DNA from: Metabacillus mangrovi
GTDB lineage: Bacteria > Bacillota > Bacilli > Bacillales > Bacillaceae
NCBI RefSeq assembly: GCF_009711125.1
Contig: NZ_WMIB01000015.1
Location: 38,278-102,277 of the forward strand
Length of the DNA stretch: 64,000 nt
Direction: 5' to 3'
A program made the position numbers and the translations under genes. Shown here one piece after another: positions 32,090 through 41,427 of the stretch. The notes below the pieces were generated by a model. It saw only the letters and a program-made list of their open reading frames with translations. It ran no database searches and was not told where the DNA came from. Each line of letters opens with the position of its first letter. The stretch's first letter is position 1.

Positions 32090-33369
32090 TCTATTCTGGA
32101 CCCGAGCTTCTTAATCTCCGGATTATCCAGTTTCCAGCCTCCTTCAAATAATAAGTGCCATTTTCCGCCCCAGGTTTGAACCTTTGTAAACCCATCCTCT
32201 TGCGTATCGTAAGAATCGAGGGTAAAGCTGACAACCGCTTTCTCAGGAGAAACTTCGGTAATCTCCATATAAGTGATTTCGTTTTTAAAATTGTTTTTAA
32301 GACCGGCTGACCAATTTGCGAACTTGTTTTTTGTTTGCCGTGCCGAACTCAGCAGATCGTAAGCAGCCTGATAATGCCCTTTTGAAATCAAAGAATAATG
32401 ATTTTCTACCGTGTTTCTGATGACCATCTTTTCTGCGTCAGCGCTGCCGACAGCCATTTTATCTTCATCAAACAGAAGTTCAATGTCTTCCTCCGCTGCA
32501 GTGACCGTCTCGATGTTTGACTTCTGGCTGCCGGATACCGCTTGAAGCTTTGCAGAACCGTCCACTGCCACCGGTCCGAACGGAGAGGCCTGGGAAATTT
32601 TCAGTCCCGTATTTTTTCCGTTGAGGTAAAGCTCTGCATCCTCGTTGTTGGAAGAAAGATATACTTGATTGCCTGTCATATCAAACTCGGCTGACAACGT
32701 TTCCTCTTTTGCTTCAAAAGAATTCAGTTTTTGTTCTTCTTTCAGCTCTGCATAAGCTCCCTTGTAGATTGCCTGAATGGTATGGCTCCCTGGAAGGAAT
32801 GGGCCGAATGTTTTTTCCTCTTCTTCTTTCAGAGTACCCTGTTTTTCTCCGTTGATTGCAACTTGAATGTCTTTGTTTGCAGAAACTCTGATATAAACGG
32901 GTTCAGCCTTAATCGTATACGTATCGAAAAGAAACCATTCTTTTCCAGATGCTTTTATTGAAAAAGCCTGCTCCTGATAGGAAGGATTGCCGGCATCTGC
33001 ATCATCTGCCTGTTGCATGAGCTGATCCATCTCTTCCTTCATAAAGTCCAGCCCCTGAGTCTCTTCATTTAGCATCCATTTGGCTTGTTTTTCAGTCACC
33101 TTTAAAATGGAAGCGACATCCTCTGAGTCTTTAGAAGAAACAGCTTGTTCGAATTGTTTTGCGAGTTTTACAGGATTGTTTCGTTCTTTCCCGTACCAGT
33201 AGCCGCCGGCCAATACAATCAAAAGTAAAATGCCGGATCCCCCGAGCAGCCATGCTGCGCGCTTCTTTTTGTTGCTTCTCTGCTTCTTCCCTTGAACTTC
33301 AGCTCCACAGTTCGTGCAGAACGGCTTCCCCTTTTCCAACTCTGCATGGCATTGATGGCAATTATTCAA
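32086..33369 (-). CDS. Zinc-ribbon TcaA/YvbJ-like membrane protein
   Basis: TTG 33369 follows GAGAGGAACG. The 427 aa protein starts with a four-Cys zinc ribbon (CHQCHAELEKGKPFCTNCGAE, cytoplasmic), one transmembrane helix (about 40-60), two extracellular beta domains of TcaA type (VYIRVSANKDIQVAINGE, FGPFLPGSHTIQAIYKG; QVYLSSNNEDAELYLNGKNTG) and a C-terminal NTF2-like domain (NHYSLISKGHYQAAYDLL, FTKVQTWGGKWHLLFE). S. aureus TcaA affects glycopeptide response and wall polymers. It overlaps the GH3 gene by four bases; another TcaA-like gene lies at 35683. Confidence 0.8.
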   Translation of the reverse strand: MNNCHQCHAELEKGKPFCTNCGAEVQGKKQRSNKKKRAAWLLGGSGILLLIVLAGGYWYGKERNNPVKLAKQFEQAVSSKDSEDVASILKVTEKQAKWMLNEETQGLDFMKEEMDQLMQQADDADAGNPSYQEQAFSIKASGKEWFLFDTYTIKAEPVYIRVSANKDIQVAINGEKQGTLKEEEEKTFGPFLPGSHTIQAIYKGAYAELKEEQKLNSFEAKEETLSAEFDMTGNQVYLSSNNEDAELYLNGKNTGLKISQASPFGPVAVDGSAKLQAVSGSQKSNIETVTAAEEDIELLFDEDKMAVGSADAEKMVIRNTVENHYSLISKGHYQAAYDLLSSARQTKNKFANWSAGLKNNFKNEITYMEITEVSPEKAVVSFTLDSYDTQEDGFTKVQTWGGKWHLLFEGGWKLDNPEIKKLGSRIE

Positions 33370-33543
33370 AAACGTTCCTCTCCTCTATCAATTCCTATTC
33401 TTCTCATATAGTAATCCATAAGTCTCCCGTCTACAATCATACTTTTGCTAAATTATTGTAAAAATAGATAAAAAGGTATATTAAAAAGGTCCTAGTTATG
33501 GTATTTTTATGGCTGTACAAAAAAACCTTTGAGGTGAAAAAAG

Positions 33544-34035
33544 ATGAGTGATTTGCAATCCACGCTCGGCAGCGGCCTGAACAAAATCCAGGGCAGTCTG
33601 CAGCAGGGCAAACAAAAAATCCAGACAGCACAGGAAGTCAGCCAATACAAAAAAGCCCTGTATGAAGCAGGCACAGAGAGAGGCGAGCTTCTGCTTAAGC
33701 TTGGGGAATCCGTTTACCAGATGGTGCGGAACGGCGAGCTGCAGCATGACGAATTTAAAAAATACCAGCAGCCCATCATGGTTTTGGACCAGAAAATGTT
33801 CCAGGCCCAGCAAGCCATCGCTCTTCTAAGCGCTAAAAGTTCAGAACAGCATATATGTTCCGCGTGCGGCACAGCTGTAACCGAACAGGACAAGTTCTGC
33901 GGATCCTGCGGAGCTAGAGTGGAAATCCCTGAACAGCAACCAGCTCAGGAAATGAAGCCTTGCCCTTCCTGCGAAGAAATGATTCCGGAAGAAGCCCGAT
34001 TCTGTACATGCTGCGGCATTCATACAGCAGGGTAA
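33544..34035 (+). CDS. Coiled-coil protein with double zinc ribbon
   Basis: A 163 aa soluble protein beginning with a long amphipathic helical region (1-100; SDLQSTLGSGLNKIQGSLQQGKQKIQTAQEV) and ending with two zinc ribbons (CSACGTAVTEQDKFCGSCGA and CPSCEEMIPEEARFCTCCG). Start ATG 33544 has GAGGTGAAAAAAG before it. It is the first gene of a three-gene plus-strand cluster encoding zinc-ribbon proteins; the divergent gene at 32086 carries one too. Likely an adaptor in the cytoplasm. Confidence 0.75.
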   Translation: MSDLQSTLGSGLNKIQGSLQQGKQKIQTAQEVSQYKKALYEAGTERGELLLKLGESVYQMVRNGELQHDEFKKYQQPIMVLDQKMFQAQQAIALLSAKSSEQHICSACGTAVTEQDKFCGSCGARVEIPEQQPAQEMKPCPSCEEMIPEEARFCTCCGIHTAG

Positions 34036-34050
34036 GGGGGGAGTACATTC

Positions 34051-35670
34051 ATGTATTGTAAAATCTGCGGTACAGCCAACCTGGATCACGCCAATTATTG
34101 CCTTCAGGACGGGGCTGTTTTACCGAAAAATAAAAAAACAGCAACTCTCGGTTTTCAAAAAAGCAAATCTCACTTCTGTTCCAATTGCGGGAAAGAAGCA
34201 GGGGATTCTGTAAACTACTGCATGGCCTGCGGTACTTCCCAAACCGCCTACCAGCCGGCAGCAGAAACAGTGATCAATCATCCCGCAGTACCTGCTGCAA
34301 AAATGAACAGCACTTCTGTAAAAGGCCTGTTCAGCGGCTTTAGTTTATCCCTTCTAAAAAAAGCACTCATTCCAGCTATTATTGCATTTGCTTTCATGCT
34401 GATTGCCAGCATTGGAGCCTACCTGCCGATTAAAGATACCCTTAATTCCTGGTTTATCGAATCCTTGAACAACGAATCATTCGAGATCCTAGAGGAGATT
34501 GGAAGTGACAATGATCTTCCAGAGCCCGGTGATCTATATGGCTACACCGATACCGTAATGTCGGCTCACCTTGCCTCCCCGGTATTTCATTTCCAGGGAG
34601 CCTCTGAGTATATGGATATGGCAAAAGGATCAGCAGGGGTGAACTTTCTTCCAATCTTCTTGTTCCTCATTCCTGCAGCTGCCTTTATGCTGGCAGGCTA
34701 CCTGTTCGGGAGAGGAGAACAGACAGACAGCCTTGCAGAAAGATTTCGCGGGGCGCTCTGCATCGGTGCCATCTATGGAATTTTGATCAGTGTACTCTCT
34801 CTTTTCAGCGGCTTCTCCTATAAAGTGACGACTGAAGGGTTTACTATTTCAATGGATGCCGCTTATCCGTTTTTCCAGCTCCTGTTTACAGGACTGATTG
34901 CAGGAGGACTGCTTGCGTTTATCGGGACCCTTTTCAGCTTGGAACACCGAAAATTTACCGGTCATCTTCAGGGGAGAATCCCGTTCGGCAGCTCTCTGCA
35001 CCATGGTTTTTCAGCGTTTATCCGCATCTTTGCGGTTTTTGCCCTGCTGTTCACCATTTATGCGGCTATTAAAATTCAAGAGCTGAAGGATAGTGCAGGT
35101 ATGCTTTCCCTTTATGAGCCTCTATGGAAACTCCTTGAGAATGCAGCTTTCTTTGCCGCTTCAGTCGGCTTTCAATTTGGTTCTTTCGTTTTAGGAATGA
35201 TCCATTTCGTCCCGCTGTCCTTCTCGGGGGAAGGAGATGGAGAGAAATTTGAACTTGGGTACTCTCTTTACACTGGATTTTATGCAGAACAGGGCTCAAG
35301 TGTAATGGATGCTGCCGGAATCAATACGTTTTTAGAAATGAACAACGGACCATTTTTCCTTCGGCTATGTATCATCATTCCCATTCTGTTCCTTGTTTGG
35401 GGAGGTTACAGCATGGCACGGAGCACCGGAAGCAGCCTTTTGAATGTATCTGTCTTCAGTCTTGTATATGCTGCGTTGATGGCCATCCTTGCCAATGTCT
35501 CAGCGTATTCCGTCCGGACCACCTTTAACGGCAGCTACTATGACGGTCCGGCGAATGAATTTTTCATACTCGGTGTCAACAGTCTGGCCCTATTCTTTTC
35601 AAGCTTTATCATTGCATTCGCCTGCGCGTTCCTTGGCCGTTACCTGGCTCAGTGGAAAAGTGCGCAGTAA
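34051..35670 (+). CDS. Multi-pass membrane protein with two N-terminal zinc ribbons
   Basis: A 539 aa protein. Two zinc ribbons (MYCKICGTANLDHANYC and CSNCGKEAGDSVNYCMACG) occupy residues 1-60. A linker and then about ten hydrophobic segments follow between 110 and 535, with a large external loop between the first two (about 135-195). GGGGGAG precedes ATG 34051, 15 bases after the previous gene. No transporter family could be named; the zinc ribbon plus polytopic layout occurs in several Bacillus yvb/yvl-type genes. Probably works with its zinc-ribbon neighbours. Confidence 0.75.
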   Translation: MYCKICGTANLDHANYCLQDGAVLPKNKKTATLGFQKSKSHFCSNCGKEAGDSVNYCMACGTSQTAYQPAAETVINHPAVPAAKMNSTSVKGLFSGFSLSLLKKALIPAIIAFAFMLIASIGAYLPIKDTLNSWFIESLNNESFEILEEIGSDNDLPEPGDLYGYTDTVMSAHLASPVFHFQGASEYMDMAKGSAGVNFLPIFLFLIPAAAFMLAGYLFGRGEQTDSLAERFRGALCIGAIYGILISVLSLFSGFSYKVTTEGFTISMDAAYPFFQLLFTGLIAGGLLAFIGTLFSLEHRKFTGHLQGRIPFGSSLHHGFSAFIRIFAVFALLFTIYAAIKIQELKDSAGMLSLYEPLWKLLENAAFFAASVGFQFGSFVLGMIHFVPLSFSGEGDGEKFELGYSLYTGFYAEQGSSVMDAAGINTFLEMNNGPFFLRLCIIIPILFLVWGGYSMARSTGSSLLNVSVFSLVYAALMAILANVSAYSVRTTFNGSYYDGPANEFFILGVNSLALFFSSFIIAFACAFLGRYLAQWKSAQ

Positions 35671-35682
35671 GGAGGAACGAAC

Positions 35683-37092
35683 GTGAATTATTGTAATACA
35701 TGCGGAAATGAGATCGGACGTGACCAGGCTTTCTGTAAAAATTGCGGAAGCTCTCATACTCCTGAACCAAGTCAGCATACAGAATCGCAGCAGCGTTCCG
35801 GTGGGAAAAAGCTCCCGGCAAAAGTAAAAGTCATCCTGATTTCTGCTGCGGTTTTATTTGTAGCACTGATCGGTACACATCTTTTCTTATCAAGCCGGTT
35901 TACTCCAGCTGCGGCGATTGACCGTTTTGAAAAAGCCGTGCTTTCAAATGACAGCAAAACGGTAGCGAGCATCGTGAATGAAGGCCAGAAGCGGATTAAG
36001 ATCACAGAAAAGGATGCATCTGAATACATCCAATTTCTGACGAAGGAAGAGGATTTCAGTGACCTTTCCAGCCAGCTGAGAGAGCAGAGCTTTAAGCTTT
36101 TAAGTTTTGAGCGGGTTGACCCGCTGACGGACAGTGCCGGGAATGAACTGATGAAGCTGGCCCGCGGTCCTAAGAAATGGGTGTTTTATGACAACTTCAA
36201 TCTGGTCTTCTATCCAATTGAAGTAACAGCAAGCTCTGATTTGGAAAAGACCGTCTTTTATGTGGAAGGCAAAGAAGTAAAAACAGGCAAACAGGCGGAT
36301 GAAGCAGTCAGCCTGGGCTCCTATATGCCGGGCACCCTTAAAATAAAAGGGAAGCACAAAGGGGAATACTCAAGCTTTGAAGAGGAAACAGAAGCTGATT
36401 TCCTAGACGCATCTGAAAACATACTGCAAGTATCCCTTGAAATGAATGCCGGCTATGTGTCCGTCTATTCTGATGAATACGATGCCAAGCTGTATATTAA
36501 CGGAAAAGCCACTGGAAAAACCATTGACGAGGTCGACTCAATTGGGCCGGTAGCTATGGATGGCTCAGTAAGCACCTATGCCACTTTAAAAAACGATGGC
36601 AAAACCGTAAAAAGTGATGTAGTCAAAATCACAGATGACTCCGAAATCGACTTATCATTTGATATCGAAGAACCATCTGAAGATGTATTTGCAACGGAGG
36701 GAACCGATTTCTTCGCAGATGCTGAACCTGCCAGCAAAGAAGATTTCCAAATGTTCTTCGATGCCTACTTTTCTCAAGCGACCTATGCCATTAACGCCCG
36801 GGATTTTTCTCTCGCTGCCGAGTATTTTACGCCTGGAAGCAAAGCCTACAAGGAATCCTCCGATTACATTGGATACCTTGAGAAAAAGGGAATCACAGAA
36901 GAGTATCTCGGTGCAGAAGTCATTCAGGTAGATGAAGCGCCGGAAGGCTACTATGTCCAAACAAGGGACAGCTTCCGCATCATCAGCGCGGATGGATCCT
37001 CCAAAGATAAAACGTACCACTCCAAGTTTTATGTAAAGGACACAGACGAAGGGTACAAAATCGATACCTTGATGAGTGTGAAGGAACTGTAA
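35683..37092 (+). CDS. Zinc-ribbon TcaA/YvbJ-like membrane protein (second copy)
   Basis: GTG 35683 follows AAGGAGG. The 469 aa protein has the same plan as the product of 32086-33369: zinc ribbon (CNTCGNEIGRDQAFCKNCGSS), a transmembrane helix (about 48-70), TcaA-type beta domains (KLARGPKKWVFYDNFNL; MNAGYVSVYSDEYDAKLYINGKATG; DSIGPVAMDGSV) and a C-terminal NTF2-like domain (YATAINARDFSLAAEYFTPGS-like region). It is the third gene of the zinc-ribbon cluster and is followed by a strong terminator. The two TcaA-like proteins are diverged paralogues on opposite strands. Confidence 0.8.
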   Translation: MNYCNTCGNEIGRDQAFCKNCGSSHTPEPSQHTESQQRSGGKKLPAKVKVILISAAVLFVALIGTHLFLSSRFTPAAAIDRFEKAVLSNDSKTVASIVNEGQKRIKITEKDASEYIQFLTKEEDFSDLSSQLREQSFKLLSFERVDPLTDSAGNELMKLARGPKKWVFYDNFNLVFYPIEVTASSDLEKTVFYVEGKEVKTGKQADEAVSLGSYMPGTLKIKGKHKGEYSSFEEETEADFLDASENILQVSLEMNAGYVSVYSDEYDAKLYINGKATGKTIDEVDSIGPVAMDGSVSTYATLKNDGKTVKSDVVKITDDSEIDLSFDIEEPSEDVFATEGTDFFADAEPASKEDFQMFFDAYFSQATYAINARDFSLAAEYFTPGSKAYKESSDYIGYLEKKGITEEYLGAEVIQVDEAPEGYYVQTRDSFRIISADGSSKDKTYHSKFYVKDTDEGYKIDTLMSVKEL

Positions 37093-37094
37093 TG

Positions 37095-37124
37095 AAAAAG
37101 CCGCCTTTATTGGGCGGCTTTTTT
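37095..37124 (+). terminator. Strong Rho-independent terminator
   Basis: AAAGCCGCC/GGGCGGCTTT stem with TTTATT loop and six T residues. Confidence 0.92.
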
Positions 37125-37179
37125 ACGTTTGTGAGACCTTAAACAGCATGTCTTTGATGGCGGTACTCTGCCAAGTGCT

Positions 37180-37435
37180 CTGACCCGCACTTCTCTACCG
37201 TACTAAAGCTCCGGCACCAATTCTTGTAGCCCTTGTGCCGCAACGGTTTGCGGAAGGCTGCCTCTGTCCCCACTTGCGGTGAAGCAGCAGGGGACTGGCA
37301 TCGTGCCAGTCCCCACATTCTCTACCGTACTAAAGCTCCGGCACCGACTCTCGTAGCCCTTGTGCCGCAACGGTTTGCGGAAGGTTGCCTCTGTCCCCAC
37401 TTGCGGTGAAGCAGCAGGGGACTGACCCCGCTCGC
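37180..37435. repeat. Dispersed repeat, type A, two tandem copies
   Basis: Two near-identical ~122-base copies begin at about 37199 and 37321 (ACTAAAGCTCCGGCACC, CCCTTGTGCCGCAACGG, CCTCTGTCCCCACTTGCGG, AGCAGCAGGGGACTG). The same unit recurs at 45650-45905 and near 63785-64000. Fills the gap between the zinc-ribbon cluster and tatC. Confidence 0.85.
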
Positions 37436-37502
37436 TCGTCTACCTTTACAGCATGCATTGACCACGCCCACGCAGAGTAACCCCCTCAAACCTAAGGAAA
37501 AA

Positions 37503-38228
37503 CTAAACTCCAGCCTCCTGCACCTTCAGCTTTCTCCTGTACACGACCTTGGAAAGACTCACACTGAATTCATAAAGCAAAATAAGAGGGACCATCACGA
37601 GCAGATCCGAGATGAAGTCCGGAGGGGTGATGAGGACTGAGACGACAATCAGGGCAAAATAGGAGATTTTCCGGGCTTTGACCAGCCGGTTCGGATTGAT
37701 GAGGCCGATGCTCGTCAGAAACAGGATGACGGCCGGCATTTCAAACAAAACGCCGAACGGGAGCGTGGAGTTCATCATGAAGCGGAAGTATTTTTCGGTT
37801 GTATAGAACATTTGAAAGTGACCGGCGGACAGCTGCTGCATGAAGTTGAGCAGGATGGGAAAGACGATGAGATAGCCAAAAGCGATTCCGGTCAGAAACA
37901 GGAGAAATAAAGCAGGGATCAGGGCAAGGGCTGCTTTCCGCTCAACAGGTCCGAGGGCAGGCAGTACAAATCTCCAAGCCTGGTAGGCGGCAATCGGAAT
38001 CGTTAGAGCGACCGCTGCCGTCCCGCTGATCATGAAGTACACCCACAGTACATCAGATGGGCCGAGTATCGCCAATTTTCCGTCCAAGTCCTTTATTAAA
38101 AATTCATAGATGGTTTCTACATAGAAAAAAGCGGCTGCCATAAATACCAAAAATGAAATCAGCACTAAGATGATTCGTTTTCTTAACTCCTCTAAATGCC
38201 CAACGAGTGATAATTCCCGATCTTCCAT
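37503..38228 (-). CDS. tatC: Twin-arginine translocase subunit TatC
   Basis: ATG 38228 (MEDRELSLVGHLEELRKRI) is supported by GAGGAG ten bases upstream; TTG 38237 is too close. The 241 aa protein has six transmembrane helices and the TatC signatures: HLEELRKRI at the N terminus, PxE-containing LPALGPVERKA, FGVLFEMPAVILFLTSIGLI and SVLITPPDFISDLLV. TatC recognises twin-arginine signal peptides and assembles with TatA. It is divergent from phoD-tatA, unlike the phoD-tatAd-tatCd order of B. subtilis, but the shared intergenic region keeps the functional link. Confidence 0.95.
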   Translation of the reverse strand: MEDRELSLVGHLEELRKRIILVLISFLVFMAAAFFYVETIYEFLIKDLDGKLAILGPSDVLWVYFMISGTAAVALTIPIAAYQAWRFVLPALGPVERKAALALIPALFLLFLTGIAFGYLIVFPILLNFMQQLSAGHFQMFYTTEKYFRFMMNSTLPFGVLFEMPAVILFLTSIGLINPNRLVKARKISYFALIVVSVLITPPDFISDLLVMVPLILLYEFSVSLSKVVYRRKLKVQEAGV

Positions 38229-38276
38229 TGCATTCAAACTCCTCTCTGCGCAGATGGCTCCATCATATCGGAACGT

Positions 38277-38304
38277 TGTTAAGAGGACATTACCGTTATG
38301 TAAA
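38277..38304 (-). promoter_or_regulatory. Possible Pho box upstream of tatC
   Basis: On the minus strand TTTACA, GTAATG and TTAACA are spaced at 11-bp intervals, as in PhoP-binding repeats (TTAACA-like). The middle repeat is poor, so support is moderate. Confidence 0.35.
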
Positions 38305-38621
38305 TGGTTCGAATCAGCCAGAAAAGGACGTTTCTACCAAATATTCACTTCTAGAAGGGCGTTCCAATTTCCTAAAAGACCAGCTTGATCTCTTGCGGGG
38401 ACCGGATTCCCTTCCATTTCCCGGCAGAGTAGAAGTATTCTATATTTCTAAAGATTCAATTAATTTAATCTGGTCCTTTTTAAGGAAAAATCTTCATATT
38501 TGAACGGAGTTAATAAGTCCCTCTCTTCCAGTATGACTGGTTTCTAAACCCTCATTTATACATCCTCCCGTAAAGGTCCTGCGCAGATAGGCTTAGCTTC
38601 TCAATCCGCACAAATCCTCTC

Positions 38622-38642
38622 TTTACAATCCATTTATATAAT
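38622..38642 (+). promoter_or_regulatory. Possible Pho box and -10 for phoD
   Basis: TTTACA (38622-38627) and TTTATA (38633-38638) are separated by five bases, and TATAAT lies at 38637-38642. Fits a PhoP-dependent promoter, but only two repeats are seen. Confidence 0.4.
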
Positions 38643-38683
38643 AAGCCTTGTTCCGCCAAAATTCTGGAAAGGGTGAGGAATAC

Positions 38684-40438
38684 ATGAAAGAGAAACAGCC
38701 TTTAGATGAATGGATGGAAAAATTAAAAGAAGTCAGTTTCCAGGAGAACAAATTCAACCGGAAGAAGTTTTTCGAAGGAGCAGGGAAGATTGCCGGCTTG
38801 ACGCTTGGCGCTACCATTGCTCAGTCGATGGCTGGCTTCCAGCCGGTACAGGCAGCCCCTAAGTTTTCAAATTATCCTTTTACGCTCGGTGTAGCATCGG
38901 GCGATCCTCTATCAGACAGCGTCATTTTATGGACAAGGCTCGCCCCTGACCCCCTTAATGGAGGAGGAATGGAGCGAAAAGCCATTCCGGTCAAATGGGA
39001 GCTGGCTAAGGATGAGCACTTTAAAAAGATCATCCAGCGCGGCGAGGAGCTTGCCACACCGGAACTCGGCCACTCCGTTCATGCAGAGGCCACCGGCCTT
39101 AAACCGAATACAGAGTACTATTACCGTTTTAAATCCGGGCATGAACTGAGCCCGATCGGCAAAACGAAGACGATTCCGAAAGCGGGAACAGCCGTTTCAA
39201 GCATGACGTTTGCCTTCGCATCCTGCCAGCAATATGAACACGGCTATTACACCGCATTCCAGCACATGGCGGAGGAAAACCTTGATTTTGTCATCCATCT
39301 CGGCGATTACATTTATGAGTACGGGCCAAACGAATATGTATCCAAGTCAGGAAATGTCCGCACCCACAGCGGTCCGGAGATCATGAACCTGCTCGACTAC
39401 CGCAATCGTTATGCGCAGTACCGGTCAGATGCAAATCTGAAAGCTGCCCATGCTGCATTCCCGTGGATTGTCACTTGGGATGACCATGAAGTGGAAAACA
39501 ATTATGCGAATCTCATCCCTGAAAATGATCAGTCTGTAGAAGCCTTTGTCAAACGGAGAGCAGCCGGTTATCAAGCCTACTATGAGCACATGCCGCTTCG
39601 GAAGACATCTCTGCCAAACGGCGCTGATATGAAACTCTACCGGGACTTCTCCTATGGAGACCTCGCCTTCTTCAATGTGATGGATACCCGTCAGTACCGG
39701 GATGACCAGGCCAACGGGGACGGTGGAAAGCCTCAATCAGATGAGTCACTGAATCCGAAACGCACACTTACCGGAAACAAGCAGGAAAAGTGGCTGATGA
39801 AAAACCTGGCCAAATCCAAAACAAGCTGGAACGTGCTCGCCCAGCAGGTCTTTTTCGCCCAGCAAAACTACGGAACCCCGGAATCCCCTAAGTTCAACAT
39901 GGATGCATGGGACGGGTATCCTGCTTCCCGGAAGCGGATCACTGATTTTATTGCGGGTCAGAACTTAAACAATATCGTCGTATTGACGGGAGATGTCCAC
40001 GCAAGCTGGGCCTCCAATTTAACAACCGACTATGACAATCCAGATGCCAAAATCTTCGGAGCAGAATTCGTCGGCACCTCCATCACATCCGGCGGGAACG
40101 GGGCAGACAAGCGGGCGGATACGGATACGATCCTGAAACAGAACCCTCATATCCAATTCTTCAACGACTACCGCGGCTATGTACGCTGTACCGTTACTCC
40201 TGAAAGCTGGCAGTCCGATTACCGCATTGTCCCGTTCGTCACTTCACCGGGCGCAGCCGTCTCCACCCGGGCCTCGTTGGTCTACCAAAAAGACCAGAAC
40301 GGTCTGCTGAAAGTAGCATCCAGCCAAGTGCCGGAAGGAATCCAAAAATCCGATGAAGTGGAAGACGATCGGATGGGTGCCCACCTGAAAGCCCATAAAA
40401 AACAAAACGAAAGCCGCAAAGAAAAAGTAACGCAATAA
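38684..40438 (+). CDS. phoD: PhoD-type alkaline phosphatase/phosphodiesterase, Tat substrate
   Basis: ATG 38684 ([10 protein letters not shown]) has GGTGAGG upstream; the frame from 38648 lacks a ribosome site. The 584 aa protein aligns by eye with B. subtilis PhoD: conserved N terminus [13 protein letters not shown], Tat signal ending [79 protein letters not shown]. The twin-arginine pair reads Arg26-Lys27 (FNRKKFF) instead of RR. PhoD releases phosphate from teichoic acid and phosphodiesters outside the cell. It is followed 19 bases later by tatA. Confidence 0.93.
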   Translation: MKEKQPLDEWMEKLKEVSFQENKFNRKKFFEGAGKIAGLTLGATIAQSMAGFQPVQAAPKFSNYPFTLGVASGDPLSDSVILWTRLAPDPLNGGGMERKAIPVKWELAKDEHFKKIIQRGEELATPELGHSVHAEATGLKPNTEYYYRFKSGHELSPIGKTKTIPKAGTAVSSMTFAFASCQQYEHGYYTAFQHMAEENLDFVIHLGDYIYEYGPNEYVSKSGNVRTHSGPEIMNLLDYRNRYAQYRSDANLKAAHAAFPWIVTWDDHEVENNYANLIPENDQSVEAFVKRRAAGYQAYYEHMPLRKTSLPNGADMKLYRDFSYGDLAFFNVMDTRQYRDDQANGDGGKPQSDESLNPKRTLTGNKQEKWLMKNLAKSKTSWNVLAQQVFFAQQNYGTPESPKFNMDAWDGYPASRKRITDFIAGQNLNNIVVLTGDVHASWASNLTTDYDNPDAKIFGAEFVGTSITSGGNGADKRADTDTILKQNPHIQFFNDYRGYVRCTVTPESWQSDYRIVPFVTSPGAAVSTRASLVYQKDQNGLLKVASSQVPEGIQKSDEVEDDRMGAHLKAHKKQNESRKEKVTQ

Positions 40439-40457
40439 AGAAAAGGAGGAAATCATT

Positions 40458-40667
40458 ATGCCATTCGGAAACATTGGAATCCCGGGTCTGATCATGATCC
40501 TCGTCATCGCGCTCATCATCTTCGGCCCATCCAAGCTCCCTGAAATCGGAAGAGCCGCCGGAAACACCCTGAAAGAATTCAAGAACGCCACAAAAGACTT
40601 AGTGTCTTCATCCAAAGGAGAAGACACGAAAGAGACGGAAAAAAAGGCTGATCAAAAAATTGGATAA
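40458..40667 (+). CDS. tatA: Twin-arginine translocase subunit TatA
   Basis: A 69 aa protein with AGGAGG upstream. It has a single transmembrane helix ([22 protein letters not shown], with the typical FGP hinge), an amphipathic helix ([18 protein letters not shown]) and a charged Lys/Glu tail. Forms the translocation channel with TatC (37503-38228). Cotranscribed with phoD; a terminator follows at 40673-40712. Confidence 0.95.
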   Translation: MPFGNIGIPGLIMILVIALIIFGPSKLPEIGRAAGNTLKEFKNATKDLVSSSKGEDTKETEKKADQKIG

Positions 40668-40672
40668 GAGAA

Positions 40673-40712
40673 AGAGCCAGTCTGAGCGTAGCTTAGGCTG
40701 GCTCTTTTTGGA
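40673..40712 (+). terminator. Rho-independent terminator of phoD-tatA
   Basis: AGAGCCAGTCTG.../...GGCTGGCTCT stem followed by TTTTT. Confidence 0.85.
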
Positions 40713-40714
40713 AA

Positions 40715-40798
40715 TCACCATAGAAAAGCAGTCAGCCAGCTTACAAGAAGGTTGATGGCCGCTGCAAGAAGAATCATCGAAGAAACCCATAAAGCCAT
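40715..40798 (-). CDS. Possible 27-aa membrane peptide
   Basis: On the minus strand GAGGG precedes ATG 40798, which opens a 27-codon frame encoding a wholly hydrophobic helix (MALWVSSMILLAAAINLLV...) with a Trp-rich end. Size and RBS resemble small stress membrane peptides, but nothing else supports it. Confidence 0.4.
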   Translation of the reverse strand: MALWVSSMILLAAAINLLVSWLTAFLW

Positions 40799-40894
40799 GA
40801 TTACCCTCTTCACAAACTAATGCCGGTGCCGGGCTTTCTTCTCTTTATGAAGCTATGTAAAGCAAGCAAGTTGATATTATGAAACTTGTTGATT

Positions 40895-41012
40895 GAAGCG
40901 GAAGGTGTGAGACTCCAGCGGGAGCAGTGGGAGAGGTGAGACCCCGCAGTCGCGAAGCGAAGAGGAGGCTCACCGCCCGCCCCGCGGAAAGCGAACACCT
41001 GCAACGGAAATC
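40895..41012. repeat. Dispersed Bacillaceae-type repeat
   Basis: A ~118-base GC-rich segment with GCGGAAGGTGTGAGACTCC, GGTGAGACCCCGCAG, GGAGGCTCACCGCCCGCCCCGCGG and GAACACCTGCAACGGAAATCAAC. From memory this is a very common intergenic repeat in Bacillaceae genomes; it has inverted internal pairings and is probably non-coding. Confidence 0.75.
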
Positions 41013-41052
41013 AACATCCAAGTATAAGGAAGTTTTTTATAAATGAGAGGGC

Positions 41053-41238
41053 CTATGCCAGACAAAGCATACGCGATGAAATTCCATGATTTTGTAAAAA
41101 ACTCTGCGGATTAGAGAATACTCCATGATCAAACTGATCATATAGAGTATCGCCCATTAATATAAGACAGGCTGCAAATGTACACTGAATAATCGAGAGC
41201 ATAAGAATGGCGTTTTTTACGATTTCTGCTGCGAACAT
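41053..41238 (-). CDS. Possible small membrane protein (61 aa)
   Basis: ATG 41238 follows TGGAG six bases upstream on the minus strand and encodes MFAAEIVKNAILMLSIIQ... with one hydrophobic segment, then a polar tail (YDQFDHGVFSNPQSFLQNHG). A longer frame to 41382 has no start signal. No family recognised; weak. Confidence 0.35.
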   Translation of the reverse strand: MFAAEIVKNAILMLSIIQCTFAACLILMGDTLYDQFDHGVFSNPQSFLQNHGISSRMLCLA

Positions 41239-41427
41239 GGCTGGCTCCAGTCTTTTTAATGAAGTATACCAAGAGAAGACCAACATTCGGAACGTTACTG
41301 GCCTCCGGTTGTCTATACCTATATAAATACCGCATTTTTTTCCTTGCCGGAGAGCCAGGCCATTAAAATTTTCCCCCATCATCCGATATAAATCCTACCT
41401 GACTGAATTCTTAAAGGGGACTCTCAC

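Noticed and set aside
37180..37435. Type A repeats as CRISPR or as genes
   Set aside because: Units are GC-rich, directly adjacent, and share sequence with other intergenic gaps; reading frames in them have no RBS.
41053..41382. 109-aa minus-strand protein from 41382
   Set aside because: The start region has no RBS and two overlapping frames compete; only the 41238 start is plausible.
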